From assembly GCF_040954835.1 (NCBI RefSeq), contig NC_090704.1, positions 13,413,501 through 13,477,500 of the forward strand: a DNA stretch of 64,000 nt, in the 5' to 3' direction. Shown here one piece after another: positions 1 to 19,849 of the stretch (position 1 is the first letter of the stretch; every line of letters starts with the position of its first letter). The translations under genes and the position numbers were made by a program. The notes under the pieces were generated by a model. That model had not been told where the DNA came from. It ran no database searches and was given only the letters and a program-made list of their open reading frames with translations. This DNA comes from Lepisosteus oculatus. Taxonomy: Eukaryota; Chordata; Actinopteri; Semionotiformes; Lepisosteidae.

Positions 1-6855
<6,855 letters not shown>

Positions 6856-9660
6856 GAAGCGTTGTACTTATAGAGACATTTTATACCTAATGGACTCGTT
6901 GCAGCCCTCTGGCTGTATTATTTTATTGAGACCTAATTTGTTTGTGTAGGAATGGAGAAAGAGGTCATTGTAGAATGATGATTGAAGGCGAAAAATATGT
7001 AATTTTCTATGAGTGTTGTTTTATTTGTGTAAATATTTCTTTGTTGAGCTTTCACACTCTCTTTTGTGATGGTTCACAGAGCAAACAAGGTAAAATGACT
7101 CAGAATTACTTGTCAACTGAAGAAAAAAGCTAAAGGGATATGTAGCAGAGAATCTCAGAGCACTATTTTTTATATTTTTAAAGTGTTGTTCACTTTAAAA
7201 CTTGTTTTAGACATAAAGTGTATTGTAAAGATATTTAGAGAGTCCATTTTAAAGCATTCCCAAACAGTATAATGTTATCCCAAAATTTATAACCAATCTT
7301 ATCAACCATTACACACGATCATTAAAATATGTTGTTTTAAAAAAATGACATAGTTTTTTTCTAGTTATAATAGCTATAAAGCAAAGTCTTTTAATCTAAA
7401 ACTGGCACGTTCTGATTATTTTAGAAAATTGCTTGAATGTAAAACTTGTGACAGTGCAATTTAGCCAAACAATTAACAGTATAGGTCATACAAAATAAGT
7501 AGACAAATGCTAATATTTTTAGTTTTTAAATAACAAAATGCATGTTTCTCTCCAGACTGAGACCAAGCAATCAAAATGCTGGTGACACTGATGTATGAAA
7601 TGCTTTTTAAAAATTATGTGTGTGACCATATACTGTATTTAGGTATTTATATACAGTAGATATTAAATGCAATCACAAATACCAACATGTATTATATAAA
7701 TATTTATATGCATTACGGTTTTCATTTTATGTTTTGCTTTTTTGTATTTTGCCACATAATTCCCCTCAAGAGTAAACAGCAAGTTTAGATATACAGCATA
7801 TTTTCCTGAAGGGTAACTGTGCTCTGTGTTTCTAGTGTGCAGTATATTTATTTGGCATATTCATACAATCGTACCAAATACTCATATTATTCCATGGAAC
7901 CAGTACAGAAAGTGCTTTTCTCATAAAGTTCAGGTTTTAAAGTTGTAGCTGTTGTTATTTTTGTGGGAGAAAGTTGTGAGAGTAGGGAAATAGTGTTTTT
8001 ACTTGTATATATGACATTAATTTGTTCAGAATTACATTTCTGACCTCATCATCCTGTGGGTCCAAATTGAACAAACACTAATCTGATCATATTATCAATT
8101 ATGCACAGATTGCAGCTGTGTGTGACTGGAAAATATTTTTTTATGCTGAAGTTGACATAAGTGATGAGGATGGAACTTTTACTGACTTTTGACATTGGTG
8201 TATCAATAGCATACTTATAGTGCCTTTCATTTAAGCTATTTAATTTCAGAACTGGAATTCAGTATTCTTTGTAAAATATATTATAATTATAGTAGAGTGC
8301 ATACTGCCCTGACAGCCGTTGTCTTCAATGTTGGTAGTATGAAATTTGACATATTTTCATTTCAAGAATGTCATATTAAAAGTACGTAAAGTACATTTAA
8401 TAAGACTGGATAATATACTCTTTTACATCTCAATTTTCTTTTGTTTTCTTTTTGTCTGATTAAACAGTGTTCATCATTGCAATATTTGTAGTGAGCTGTA
8501 AATAATATGCTGCAAATGAGAAGTATGTTTGTATCTTATGTTGTTAATGTCTTCCTAGTATTGTTCAAATTGTATTGTATTCTTCACATAAGAAATTGTG
8601 TTCTATTACCATTATGGTGAATCGCATTGATTATATGACATGCTCTCCCAAAATCATGCTCTTCCAGCTATCGTGTAAAGATTAGTTTTTTGCTTCTAAC
8701 AAATTTCATCTTGCAAATAGTTTGGACTTTCTGAGGGTATATTTTTTAAATATATAAAGATATGGATTGTTTGCTGATACTCTTTTAAATTTCTTTTGTT
8801 GAGATTATCTATATCCCTGGAGAGCCTGGTTTGGGGGAAACAGGTCATGGATTAATTTCAATCACTGCTACCAGCATTGCTTTTGAAATGCTGCAGCTTG
8901 AAGTTACTATTACTTGATGCTAATTATAGGTAATATTAACAAGTGTTCAACTGAGGATGAGAATCTTTGTATTTCCAAACAGTTGCTGGTTTGTTACTAT
9001 ATAAAATCCCACAACTGATGTAAAAAAACCCTTTTTTTAAAGTTTCCTATCCAAAATATTCCCCTTAGAAATAAAAAGAGCACTCAGCACATGAGACTCA
9101 ACAATCCTTTCATGAAAAGCATTATTGATTAATGTCAGTCTGAAGATTTGCTGTGGTTGAGGGAACAGGATTTGTTGAAAGAGGAAATGTAAGTTAAAAT
9201 ACACTGCAATGAGTATTGTGGAAAATTAACTCAAACGTTGTAGAGAGTCTAAAAGAGAACGTGAATGTGAGAGTTAACCCTTCTGTATGTGTACCTTCTC
9301 CCTTTAAAAGGAAAGTACCATTTAAGCTATAGAGTGTTTCTGGTTCACTGGAAAAATTACTTTCTTTAATTAAAGATATTTTAAATATTAACTGTGGCCC
9401 TAAATGTCTACGCACAGTAAATTTCTGTGTATATACTGTATAATGCACTTAAAAAGTGCACACAGCATACAGCACTTAATATGTTGAATTATCAAAGTTC
9501 ACCCAAATCCTATTTTGCAGTTATTCAAGATCAGTTTTTATTTACTCGGTAGAGATATCCTTAATGTGTTTCATGTTAAATGACATTTTTCATTTCTTTT
9601 TGAATAATGTAATATGTTATTGCTAATTGGAGGAATAAAATATACATACAAAAAAGCCTA
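6856..9660 (+). other. Probable ddr2 3' UTR
   Basis: AT-rich sequence after the ddr2 stop has no supported coding exon. The first AATAAA hexamers I found downstream are at 9070-9075 and 9634-9639; mammalian DDR2 also has a long 3' UTR, so either may end the transcript. The end point is inferred only. Confidence 0.45.
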
Positions 9661-11485
9661 AAGAAATGTTAGAATTGATGTGTATTAGAAAATAGGTTTA
9701 AAATATCAGTGTTTGAGCAACATACAGAGATTAAATTACTACCTTTAGTAAAATAGACACCTTTGTGTCCTATCTATTATCTTATTATCTATTATATGGT
9801 TGTTGTTTTTATGTAAATTGATTATTTATGCATTGTTTCAAATATATATGATTTCAGTTGGTTACAGTATGTATTGATGGAGTATCGCTGTACAGTGGGT
9901 ATTAGGAGCATTAATATGCCTTTGTTGAATATGTGTTTTCTGAAGGTCTTTATGTTAGTTTCCACTGTTGATTTCTCTTTTTCATTACTTAAAAATATAC
10001 ATAATTTGGTTTATTTTGTATCAATCCAAATTTGCCATTTTTAAAAATAAAATGAAATACCAAAATCCATATGTTGTTGGATTGTATTGTTATATGTGTT
10101 CAATTGCCTGCCAACTGTATAAAAAAGGAAAGGGCAAACTATTTGAGGTCCATCTTTGAAATGTGGCCTAATTTCCTACAAATCACCACTTTACTACCAC
10201 TTTAAGAAAATGCTCTAAGCAATATTCTGGATTTCTAAGGCCATTTCTGCAAAGTCTGAAAAAATTAGATTGTTGATTATTGCTTATACCTTTTTAGAGC
10301 CTGTCAGTAAGATTAATACCTTCTCATTGAGACTAGTCCTCTAAAACAAATACTAATAATCTAACAGAGGGCAATCAGCCTAAAAAAAAACACTTCTGAG
10401 AGCACTGTAATCCTCAGAGCATTTAGGCATATCGATATGACAAATATTAATTCAACCACAATGCACAATGTAAGGACCAAGATATATTTTATTTGTCTGC
10501 AAAGTAAACTTATTAAATATACAGTATAGTTATTATTCATCCATTCATTTTCAAACCACTTTATCCAATACAGGAGCTGGAGACTATCCCAGCAACAACA
10601 GGTTTAACCCTGGATGGCAGGCTAGTCTATTGCAGTGTATAGGTATTGAAAATAATCACTTAATGCTAATAATTCCCTAACATATTTATGCAGTCTCACA
10701 AATACAAAGAGAAAATCTGGTAAACCTGCAAATAAAGTATCAAGTTTACATTTTTTGTATCAATCATCTTAACTGTAGTACTGTTAAAAACTTGTAAAGT
10801 TTGCGTGTGACACCAATATGGGAGATGGACACCACATAATCAGTAAAGGATGTACAGAATGACTTGACTCTACTATTTTTACGCATGGCATGTGAAAATT
10901 AATGTAGATGTAGTTACCAGGTTACCATATTATGTAGTTACCATAGTGTAGAGCCATGTTTTCTTCATACGCATGTTAAGAAGGAATTCTTGAACTTGAA
11001 GGAAGCAATGAAAGAAACATAAATGTTTATGTTGACACATCATTGAACCCTTTACACAATGTGGGGAAGAAATAAAAAGCAAACACAATACAGTGAAACG
11101 TGTAGAATCAATTCAGACAAAGTAGAGTAATGCAATTCATGAGATAGCTGTCACTTAGAATATTGTAGTTTTCCCTGCAATAAAACTACTCAATGAAGGT
11201 ACGTAAATGTATGCCCTCCTGTACCTACTGTGTTTATTTATCTATTTATTTATCACATACTGTTGTTGAGATTTCATGTGATTTTGTGTGACACTTCTGT
11301 GGGAGAAGCCAAAGACAAATTTCCAAAGCAGTGGACAATAAAGTATTATAAAAGCGACATTGTTGAACCACAGAAAGTCTTAACAAGTAGAACTAATAAT
11401 CATTCCAGATATCTGAAATGTCCATCACAGACAGGATAAAGGAAATTAATTGTGCCCTCAAGAACTCTAAATTCCTGAATGGTAC
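9661..11485. other. Intergenic ddr2-hsd17b7, AT-rich
   Basis: No coding or RNA gene is supported here. Short open frames look random. A fragment of a fish SINE lies at 10530-10640. Further AATAAA hexamers occur near 11070 and 11178, so a longer ddr2 3' UTR cannot be excluded. Confidence 0.5.
10530..10640 (-). repeat. Fragment of family A SINE
   Basis: The reverse complement of the SINE 3' part is visible: 'attcatccattcattttc', 'aaaccactttatcc', 'ggagctgga', 'ggcaggctagtctattgcagtg'. The 5' head is absent. Confidence 0.6.
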
Positions 11486-11719
11486 TGTAACGCTTACGGC
11501 CGACAGGCACTGTGTAATAGCCGGCTTACCAGAGCGGTGACGTTGCCGCCCTTCCCTGTGATAGCAGGACTACAGCTACTAGGCTGTAAAGAGATCTCTC
11601 TTTGACTCACCGGGCTGGCTTCCTGCTGAGTGACACGGGAGTCCCGGGTTCGAGTCCCCGGCAGTGGGGGGCCGACCTAATGCGGCAAGGGCGCCCGCCT
11701 GAGCCCCCGTTGCGTTATT
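11486..11719 (+). repeat. Solo-LTR-like or SINE-like element with tRNA-like Pol III boxes, copy 1
   Basis: The 234-bp element begins TGTAACGC and ends GCGTTATT, flanked by the 4-bp duplication GTAC (11482-11485 and 11720-11723). Inside are an A box-like stretch (11603-11618, ...GACTCACCGGGCTGG) and a canonical B box GGTTCGAGTCC (11647-11657). It is GC and CpG-rich against AT-rich flanks and has no coding capacity. A second copy is at 56987-57190. TG...CA-type ends with 4-bp duplications fit a solo LTR of a small LTR element; the Pol III boxes fit a SINE. It is a non-coding fossil of moderate age. Confidence 0.7.
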
Positions 11720-12233
11720 GTACTAACAAAAAGAACCCAATAAATCACGTCATGCTCATCAGCGTAAGAAGGACATAAGGAACCGAATGTTACATCTAGG
11801 AATGAGCAGACAGACTTGCGTTCAGGAGTCATAGCAGAAGACACGTGTTTAAACAAAAAAACCGTGGTGCTTCTCTTTTCCGTTTACTCAAGAACAATAT
11901 TTTCCAACATAACAGATACACTTTAAAACAAAATGTTATTTCTACGCGGAAGATCGATTGGTTTCAATTAACCCATTTTTATCATTGTCTTTATGTATTG
12001 CTTAATTTCCCTGGGAAATCATTTCTGTAAAAAGCTGTGGAAGCGGTGCATTCCTAAACAATACAAAATTGAATAGAAGCACCGAGGTGAATTATTTTCC
12101 ATGCACTTATACGTTAAGAATATCATGTCAAATGCAATAAAATGTTTTTATTTTATTTCTCTACTATAACTAAATTTGAGTTTAGCGCTGTACACTAATT
12201 TTGGTACTCTGGGCTGACTGTAGTTGGAATCTA
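11720..12233. other. Intergenic sequence upstream of hsd17b7
   Basis: No supported gene is present between the repeat and the hsd17b7 promoter. Small open frames are not conserved-looking. Confidence 0.5.
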
Positions 12234-12269
12234 ATTGGTTTAGTGCTCCATGACATACGATCACGCCAT
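12234..12269 (+). promoter_or_regulatory. SRE-like site and inverted CCAAT box upstream of hsd17b7
   Basis: ATCACGCCAT at 12260-12269 differs from the classic sterol regulatory element ATCACCCCAC at two positions. An inverted CCAAT (ATTGG, 12234-12238) lies 21 bp upstream. Paired NF-Y and SREBP sites about 20 bp apart are the known layout of sterol-regulated promoters, and the start codon is only about 90 bp downstream. This is motif evidence only. Confidence 0.45.
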
Positions 12270-12355
12270 AGAGATAGGGCGACAGGCGATCTGGAGGTGG
12301 AGTTAATCATTCTGAGACACCTATGTTATTCTGTTTTAGAGGTTGTGAGTTTCCA

Positions 12356-15300
12356 ATGAGCAAGATGGAGAAAGTCGTGTTGGTGACAGGTGCCAATAGG
12401 TAACTAACCGTAATGTATTTCAATTAATCTGACTAGTTAAAAAATAGACGAGGAAGAAGTCCCTTATTACGTAAAGCACATTTATTTATATAAAGCCATC
12501 GATGTCGCGTTAAATTCTAGTGATTTATCTTTACGTTTGATGTAAACAGGGAATTTAGAGATTACGGATTTGCATCGATAGACACATTCTCCTCCTACCT
12601 TTAGAAATCGTGTAATTATTGGACACATGATAATCCTAACCTGACGTTTTGTTTGCAGTGTGACATATAAAAGTAAATGCTTTCTCTGATATCTATGACA
12701 AGCGACAGGAACATGCATATTTAAAAAAAAGATTTTGGAACTATTTGAATAGTTTAACAGAACTGTTTATTTGTTTTCAAACTCAAATTACGTTGGCCGT
12801 AGCAGATTACAAAATGTAAAAATCAAAAGAATGACTATGTGTACGTTATTAATTACTCAGTTTGCAATGAAATGTCTACACCTGAAATGCAGTTGTACCT
12901 TGCTGAACTACTACCTTGACCCTCATTCATCTGAATTGTACAGTTTGGAATTACTGTATGATGCATATAAACATAATAACAGCAATGTTTTGGTGTTGGG
13001 CGTTTTTTAAAATCAGGAATACAAAACTATGGATTCCCTCAAGTCTAAACTAAAAGCATGGCTTTTGGGGAATGCGTGTATATGATACCGTAAAGAAGCT
13101 TGTTAAACGTTTGATTTTTTTCTAGTGGCATTGGTTTGGCTCTTTGTGAGCGCGTCCTCCTGCACAGCAGCCGGATCCGCCTGTGTCTGGCTTGTAGAAA
13201 TATGCGGCGAGCTGAAGCAGCACGGGCCGGTTTGCTCGTCGCTCACCCTGGCGCCGACATCTCTATCCTCCGGCTCGATGTGAGCAGCGTCAAGTCTGTC
13301 CTTGAAGCAGCTAAGGAGATCAAAAAGAGGTCCAGGACATCCATTGTTTCTGTTCTTACTGCTTATTAAAAATAGCAAAAAAATACATAAAAGTAATGAG
13401 ACAGATTAGGGTTTCCTCATATGTGCTGGGAATTCAACATTTATTAAAGAATATCAATTATGAGTAGGTTTCCGGAGAACAGGAAAAGGTTTATAACCAT
13501 GCTGAAAAGAAAAGAGACACAATGTTTCGACTGTGGAGCCTTCTTCATGTGTCACCTTCTTCTTTACTTGTTCCTATTCAACATTTCTGTGCTTTTTCAG
13601 ATATCAAAGACTCGACTACCTCTACTTGAATGCTGGGATAATGCCCAATCCTCAGATTAGCTTCAAGGCTTTTTTCAACGGCTTATTCTCAAGGTAGAGT
13701 ATGTGATCATTTGGTAAGAGATAAGATAAGATCACTTTATTGGCCATATGCAATTTCCCTGTATTAGAAATTTGTCTTTTCACATACCCAGCTTGCTGTC
13801 CATGAGACACACAGACAGGGAGAGAGAAGCTTGGGCTCGGAGCACAGGGTCAGCCATTTATACGGCACCCCTGGAGCAGGTGAAGTTAAGGGCCTTGCTC
13901 AGGGGCCCACCGTCATAGGATTCCTCTGGTAGCCGCAGTATACAAACTGGCAACCTTCCAGCCACAGGTGCAGATCCTTAGCCATAGAGCATCCGCACCG
14001 CCCTACTAATTCTATTAGAAGGTGTCAAATGGTTCACTTGGATTTGTTTGCACTTGCAGTCCACTGTGCAGCTCTGGGAACCTAGAAGGAGTCTGTGAGA
14101 TGGCTGCTCAAATCCTCACCTGGGACAAATCATGTCTGCAACATGTCTGACACTATTTCCATTTTCCACCCTAGGCAATAACCCCTAAAGTTTTTTTAGT
14201 ACTGTGCCGGCCAAATCTAAAAATTAAATTAAACGCCGTCTGTACTTCATAATTTCATGTTTCACAAACTATCATTTGATTTCGAAATCCAAAATGATAT
14301 TCATGAAGCGATTGTGACATACTTAAAATGTCCTCAACAGCAGCCATTTTGCATGAGGGGCTGAGTGTCACAAGTGTGGATATTTCACTTCTAATTGAAT
14401 TTGTCTCTGCTGTGACATCTTTCAGGAAGGCGATTAGCATGTTTGCGACAGGAGAAGGTCTCCTGACACAGCAGGACTGTGTTACTTCAGATGGATTGCA
14501 GGAGGTTTTTGTCACCAATCTCTTTGGCCATTTCTTACTGGTAGGAGTCTTGCAGAGGTGCTTTCGTGACATTGTCGGAGGGTGTTAAAACAAGAATGGC
14601 TATTTCTTTCCAAGTTTAGGACCAATTTCAGTTTCCATCTAGCTGAGGAAAAGAAGAGTAATTGGAAACATATGGATTTGTGGACAGAGCCTTCTAAGTA
14701 AAAATGTTATTTGAAATGCACTTATGTTTAATCAAATACGTTATGATCAGTTTTATACACAGGTATGATATAGACAGTGTTTTTCTAAAATCTTCAGTAT
14801 CCAAAGTGTTTATGTATTTCCATTGCCTGAATTTAGTAGACCTATACAAAAAGTGAAAAAGTGCAGCGATGGTAGACTTTTTCTTATTAGACTAGAATTA
14901 ATAAGACTTCCTGGAAAACTGAAAACTGTCAGTACTATGTATATAAAGGAAAACGGGAACACCTAGGTATTTTTAACCTGTTTAATCCTCTCTTGGTAAT
15001 ATTTATTATGACCGTCTTCAACAAAAAAAATGTGTTCGCACTCAGCCTTTTCTTTGAAAGCTATGTTTGGAACATTTTCCAGAATAAATAAGTCCTTTTT
15101 GTAAAGGTGAAGACATACATTGTGCATAATATTCTACATGAGATCTTAACAGTGCAGAGTATATTATCATGCAGTGTCTCTTTATTTAAATTATAGTCTT
15201 TTCACAATATACTCTAAAGACTTCTTGGCCTTTTTTATTGTTTTCTCACATGGATGTGACCACTTTAACTTCTAAATACTTTTCATAGCAGCTTCTTCAA

Positions 15301-18300
15301 AATCAATACCTTGCATCTTGTAATATACAGTAACTAAAAGTAAATGTTGCTCACCAAGCAATATACTGCAGCCTATTTATTTGATGGCAAAATGTGAACA
15401 CCTGTATAGTTCTTAACTTTAAATTAAAAAGTCTTAGCATTTACTTGCATCTAACTCCCTTACAACAACTCAATATTGATTGTGTTTTAAATGTGGCAAG
15501 TTCACTGAGCAGGAAAATTACATTTCAACTCACGGCCTTTAGCCAGCCTTTCATCTTTTCCTCATCTTTTTATGTCTTCCCAGTACAATACGCTGAAAGC
15601 TTTTCTAATGGATTCTGAAATCCTGAACTTAAATGCCATCAAAGAGAGGGAAAGGCAAGAGTTTCCCTACTTAAATCAACCTAACAGTTACTGACAGGTG
15701 TATTCTTTAATAGGTTTGCCATGGACTTTCAAGATAAATATTGATTCTCTTTCTCTATATGACTCCTGTATTTCTTTTGTAAATTGAGATCAGGGAGCTG
15801 GAGCCAATGTTATGCCAACCTGGTCGCACATCCCAGTTGATCTGGACATCATCTAGTAATGCCAGGAGGTCAGCTTTCAGCTTGGAAGACTATCAGCACA
15901 GCCAAGGAGTGGAACCTTACAGCTCTTCCAAGTATGCCTCTGATCTTCTCAGTGTGGCTTTGAACAGGCATTACAACAAACAGGTAAAGTCTGCTGAGCT
16001 GAGAGTTTAGCTCAGTGTTTGAAAGACCATCCAGTTTAGGGTGATGGACAACAATAATAACCTTGATTTCATACCTTTCATTTCCTGATGGTTTGCTCAA
16101 GGCACTCCACAAGAAAAACAACACAGAGACGTTCTAGTTAGTCAAGATAATAGTCTCCTCCATCATTTCTCTATCATATAAAAATATTATCTGACCTATC
16201 TTTCAGTACTAACATTTCAGGCTGCAGCCTGTAGTCTGAGTAAATTTGTTCAGTGTATCTTGTCTTTCACAACCTTGAGTAATTTGTCTGTAAGGCAACT
16301 TGAGCTCTTAGTACTTTTCTGCATTCTAAGCTGTATAGTATCACTGCCATTTCTCGAATGTTTTGTCTCTCGAGACTTTATGACTGTAGATCTTGAGGAA
16401 AAGTATGTGAAATCATGTTTATTTTGGTCAATTCTTATGGATTTAACTATTTTGGTATTAATGTGTTTACATTAAGTTATTGCATTATTTTGCAGGGACT
16501 GTATTCCACAGTAATCTGCCCGGGACTTGTGATGACAAATTTAACCTATGGCATTCTACCTTCATTTTTCTGGACCCTAATCCTTCCCATTATGTGGCTA
16601 GTGAGCACAATATTCTTATTTAATTCTTTAGGAAATTATGATTACTGAAAAATAATCATAAACTGCATTATGAATCATGCTATCCTTGCATTTAAACTGT
16701 AAGAGTGGAATCACTATTGCTATTACTTTTTCTAGAAAGATGAATAAGTAATATATGTTGTTCACAGTGTATATTAGTTTTATTTAATCCAGAAGGCTTG
16801 ATTATTTTTTTACCCACATCTTGTTTTTTTACCCTGTTTTGTCATTATTTTGGTGTACCAAGTTCTGATTCAAAATAACTCTTGTCACCATCATCTGATT
16901 TTTATTTGTTGTTTTAATAAGATGATGCTGATAACATGCTGTAAATACTGCTGAAAACAGTACAGTCCCCTAACTTATCACACAGTCATGTCCTCCTCTT
17001 ATTCTTTGTCCCACAGATCAGGATCTTCACCAACACTTTCACACTTACACCTTACAATGGAGCAGAAGCACTGGTATGTATTATTTAAGACATTATCTAT
17101 ATTTTTCTAACTGGTTCATCCAAATCAGAGTGGCAGAAGAGCCAGAGCCTATCTCAGCAAGCAACAGGTGCAAGGCAGGATACACTGGAGAGGACACCAT
17201 TCCATTGCAGGGCAGACACAAACACAGATATGCACACACTCATACCAGGACCAATTTTCCTATTAGTATGTCTTTGCACTGAAGTCAGGAAGTCAGAACA
17301 CTCAGAAAAAAAACCCATGTGAACACGGGGAGAACTTACAAACTCCAGATAGCACCCCAAGACCATAATTGAACCCAGGTCCCCAGCACTGCAAGGTAGC
17401 AATGATAACCACTGCACCACTGTGAAGACATTTTAGTTTTATTTAATGTGCACGCACTGTGTAGGAGATAAGAATGGAAGAAGACATTCAGCCCATTTGT
17501 GCAGTTATTGACAAATATGCTTTCTAAAACCTCGCCAAGAGCTTTGGTTACAGGAGTTACGAAACTTTGTAGCTGATCAGTATTATAAAAAGTGGTGGAT
17601 CACTGTCTCTAGACTTTAAAAACCTTTCGATGTCTTGTGTTAAAGAACATCTTTCTTGTTTGTGTGATACTGACATCTAGAGACAGATTTGGGCATTGCC
17701 GGTGAGGTGGTTTGCTGGATTTTGTGAAGTCTTTGGCAAAGGCAAAAGAAAAATAATTCTAAGAGACAGCTTAGAGAGATAGCCGCATCAGCATGCATAG
17801 GCTGCAGAGGAAAAGGTAAAGGTTTAATCCAAGCTCAAAGGAAATGTTGTGTCTCTTTTCTTTTGTTGTGTCTCTTCTTCCTAAATTCTAAGAGATGCTA
17901 CTCTTGTCTAAGGTTAATCCCCTGGTGGGATTTGTTAGATATGGAATATTGTATTTTCTGTACATGTAGTTTGGTGTGTTAGTTCTGTTATGTGTTTTTA
18001 AATTAAGGTTTAGTAACTGTGATTATTTTAAAAGGTGGTGATAAAATTGGGGGTAGGCCTTTTTAAAAGAATCAGTTGAAACAGTTTAGTAGCAGACAGA
18101 ATAGAAGAAGCTCAGTAGGGAGTCTCGATCAGCAATATTTATTGCTGATCAAGACTTTTTGCAGGAACTGTTGTGTTGACCTCTGAACTATTTGTTATTT
18201 TAGTTTGACTTTATTAAGCCTTCAGCCTAATACTATCTGCTGTAAATATTCTACAGAAGAAAATCTCAAATTAACGAACATATTGTGTACTGAAAAGTGA

Positions 18301-19366
18301 GTGTATTGTTGTAACGGGGGAAGGTATTAGATTGTTGGGCCGTTAGTTGACAACTCAGAATAGTCCATCACCAGTATCAGTAAAATAACTTTGTATTTGG
18401 GCTTACTTCAAAAGATTCATGTAGTCCTGGCCTCTTTCTGTTTCCACTCCACTTTGGCTTTTATCCTAGCACTAAGGATTTATAATAATGAGGATTTATT
18501 ATCACGTATGATAATTATTTAAAACTCTAATACTTAAATATTTGTTAAAGATAAACAACTTAAGTAAAAGGTGTTTAATAAATGTTATATACATTTGTAT
18601 ATTTGTATGTAAAATTCAATTCTAAGTATCAAATTATATTCTTTCCACTATTTATTTTTAAATTGATGGTTACTTCAGTACCTTTCTTGCCTGTTCAACT
18701 TGTACAGAATTTCATACATTGCAAAGATCTATGGAATGATTTTTGTGTCTTGTTACGGCAAATATCTTTCTCGGTCTGTTCTGTTATTTCTTCTTGCAGT
18801 ACTGGGTGTTTATTCAGAAACCTGAGGCCTTGGATCCCAGAGCAAAATACCACAGCTTAACCTCAGGGTTTGGAAACAGCTACACAGAGCCCAAAAAAGT
18901 GAGGCAATTGGTGTAGCCAGTCTCTGTAATGCTTTTCATTCCATTCATCTTATACGTAACAAGTGACAACAATATTTAATGCTACTGACATTCTTATATG
19001 AAAGCTCTTGCAAAACACTTGTAGTGAAATGGTTTCAGATAACTCAGCTTTTTTAAATTAGTCTTCTCGTTTGAAAAACGATATTTTAAGTAAAACACTG
19101 TTGTTCATTCCGTTGTTAGTAATGAGAGTAAATCATGATTCTGGTTCTTTCCTTTTAGTGTTGTTCGCTGCAGAAGGGGTTCATTATATAAGTACAAGGA
19201 AACGTTTTCTCTGCATAGCACACTATTAGTCATTTTCTTGCCTTTTTCTGTTTAGATGGATATTGATGAAGAAATGGCAGAAGCATTTTATGTGGAATTA
19301 CTACGGCTGGAAAACCAGGTCCTGAGAAACATAACACAGGAGAAGAGGAACTCTTCAGTTCAGTGA
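12356..19366 (+). CDS. hsd17b7: 3-keto-steroid reductase / 17-beta-hydroxysteroid dehydrogenase 7
   Basis: This SDR enzyme of the endoplasmic reticulum reduces the 3-keto group during C4 demethylation of sterols in cholesterol synthesis and can convert estrone to estradiol. Nine exons: 12356-12399, 13126-13329, 13601-13693, 14426-14540, 15789-15983, 16496-16600, 17017-17073, 18800-18898 and 19256-19366; all GT-AG, 340 aa (human 341). Seen motifs: nucleotide-binding TGANSGIG at the N-terminus, LYLNAG, IWTSS, and catalytic PYSSSK (YxxxK), followed by the hydrophobic segment around [18 protein letters not shown]. The start is the first ATG ([13 protein letters not shown]); a second ATG three codons on matches the human start better. 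The gene lies head-to-tail behind ddr2 as in human. A sterol-responsive promoter motif lies just upstream. Confidence 0.97.
13725..14005 (-). repeat. Family B SINE in hsd17b7 intron 3
   Basis: This is the reverse complement of the 4402-4670 element: 'ggggccc' with 'aagggccttgctcagggg', 'aaccttccagccac', and 'agatccttagcc' near the head. The 3' tail reads cttatcttatctct on the minus strand, as in fish SINEs of this type. Confidence 0.8.
17115..17427 (-). repeat. Family A SINE in hsd17b7 intron 7
   Basis: Reverse-strand landmarks are 'gagcctatctcagcaag', 'gcagggcagacacaaac', 'gaccaattttcctattagtatgtctttg' and the tRNA-like head 'gaacccaggtccccagcac'. The 3' GGATG tail is largely missing. Confidence 0.75.
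18121..18156. repeat. Near-perfect 17-bp inverted repeat, 2-nt loop, in hsd17b7 intron 7
   Basis: GATCAGCAATA (18127-18137) and TATTGCTGATC (18140-18150) are exact complements around 'tt'. The stem extends by AGTCT/AGACT after one mismatch. Confidence 0.8.
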
Positions 19367-19601
19367 TTGAATCTTATTTAACATGATTCATTATTTTATA
19401 ATTGGTGAAAATGTCATTTATCATATTTACACCCCTCTCTCTTTTGTTTATTCTGAAGATAAGACTACAAAAGGCTCAAAGAAATCAAGACTTTATTGCT
19501 TGAGGCATTGCTAAAACAGGATAAGAAGAGCACTTTTAGGGCCTTGCAATATTATGAAAAATAAAATGTACCCACTTCTAACATAATTCTGGCATAGTTT
19601 A

Positions 19602-19607
19602 AATAAA
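19602..19607 (+). terminator. hsd17b7 polyadenylation signal
   Basis: AATAAA lies about 240 bp after the hsd17b7 stop, followed by a T/GT-rich stretch (tgtcagttgttg). An earlier aaaataaaatgt near 19558 is an alternative. Confidence 0.65.
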
Positions 19608-19683
19608 GAGTGTCAGTTGTTGAAAATTGGGGTTTGTTACTCATTTAATTGCTTTTACATTTGTGTAATGTAGGAGTTCCCTT

Positions 19684-19849
19684 CTCTGGTCCTTGAGAGC
19701 CCCAATACAGCCAGTTTTAATGGTTAAGTCACCAGTTTCTGAAGATACACAATAATTTCAGATGGTTCAGTTAGGTGGAGATTTGTTAAATCAAGTAATT
19801 TAGATTTGGAACCAAAATCTATGTACTCATCAGCCCTTAAGGACTAGAG
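19684..19849. repeat. MITE-like repeat with short inverted ends
   Basis: The ends CTCTGGTCCTTGAG (19684-19697) and CTTAAGGACTAGAG (19836-19849) are inverted complements at 12 of 14 positions. A related head, CTCTGGTCCTGAAG, occurs at 33130-33143 in a serbp1 intron. No coding capacity. The class is uncertain. Confidence 0.4.

Noticed and set aside
11603-11657. Possible tRNA gene from A and B boxes
   Set aside because: No complete cloverleaf with a good acceptor stem forms, and the boxes sit inside a repeated element present twice in the window.
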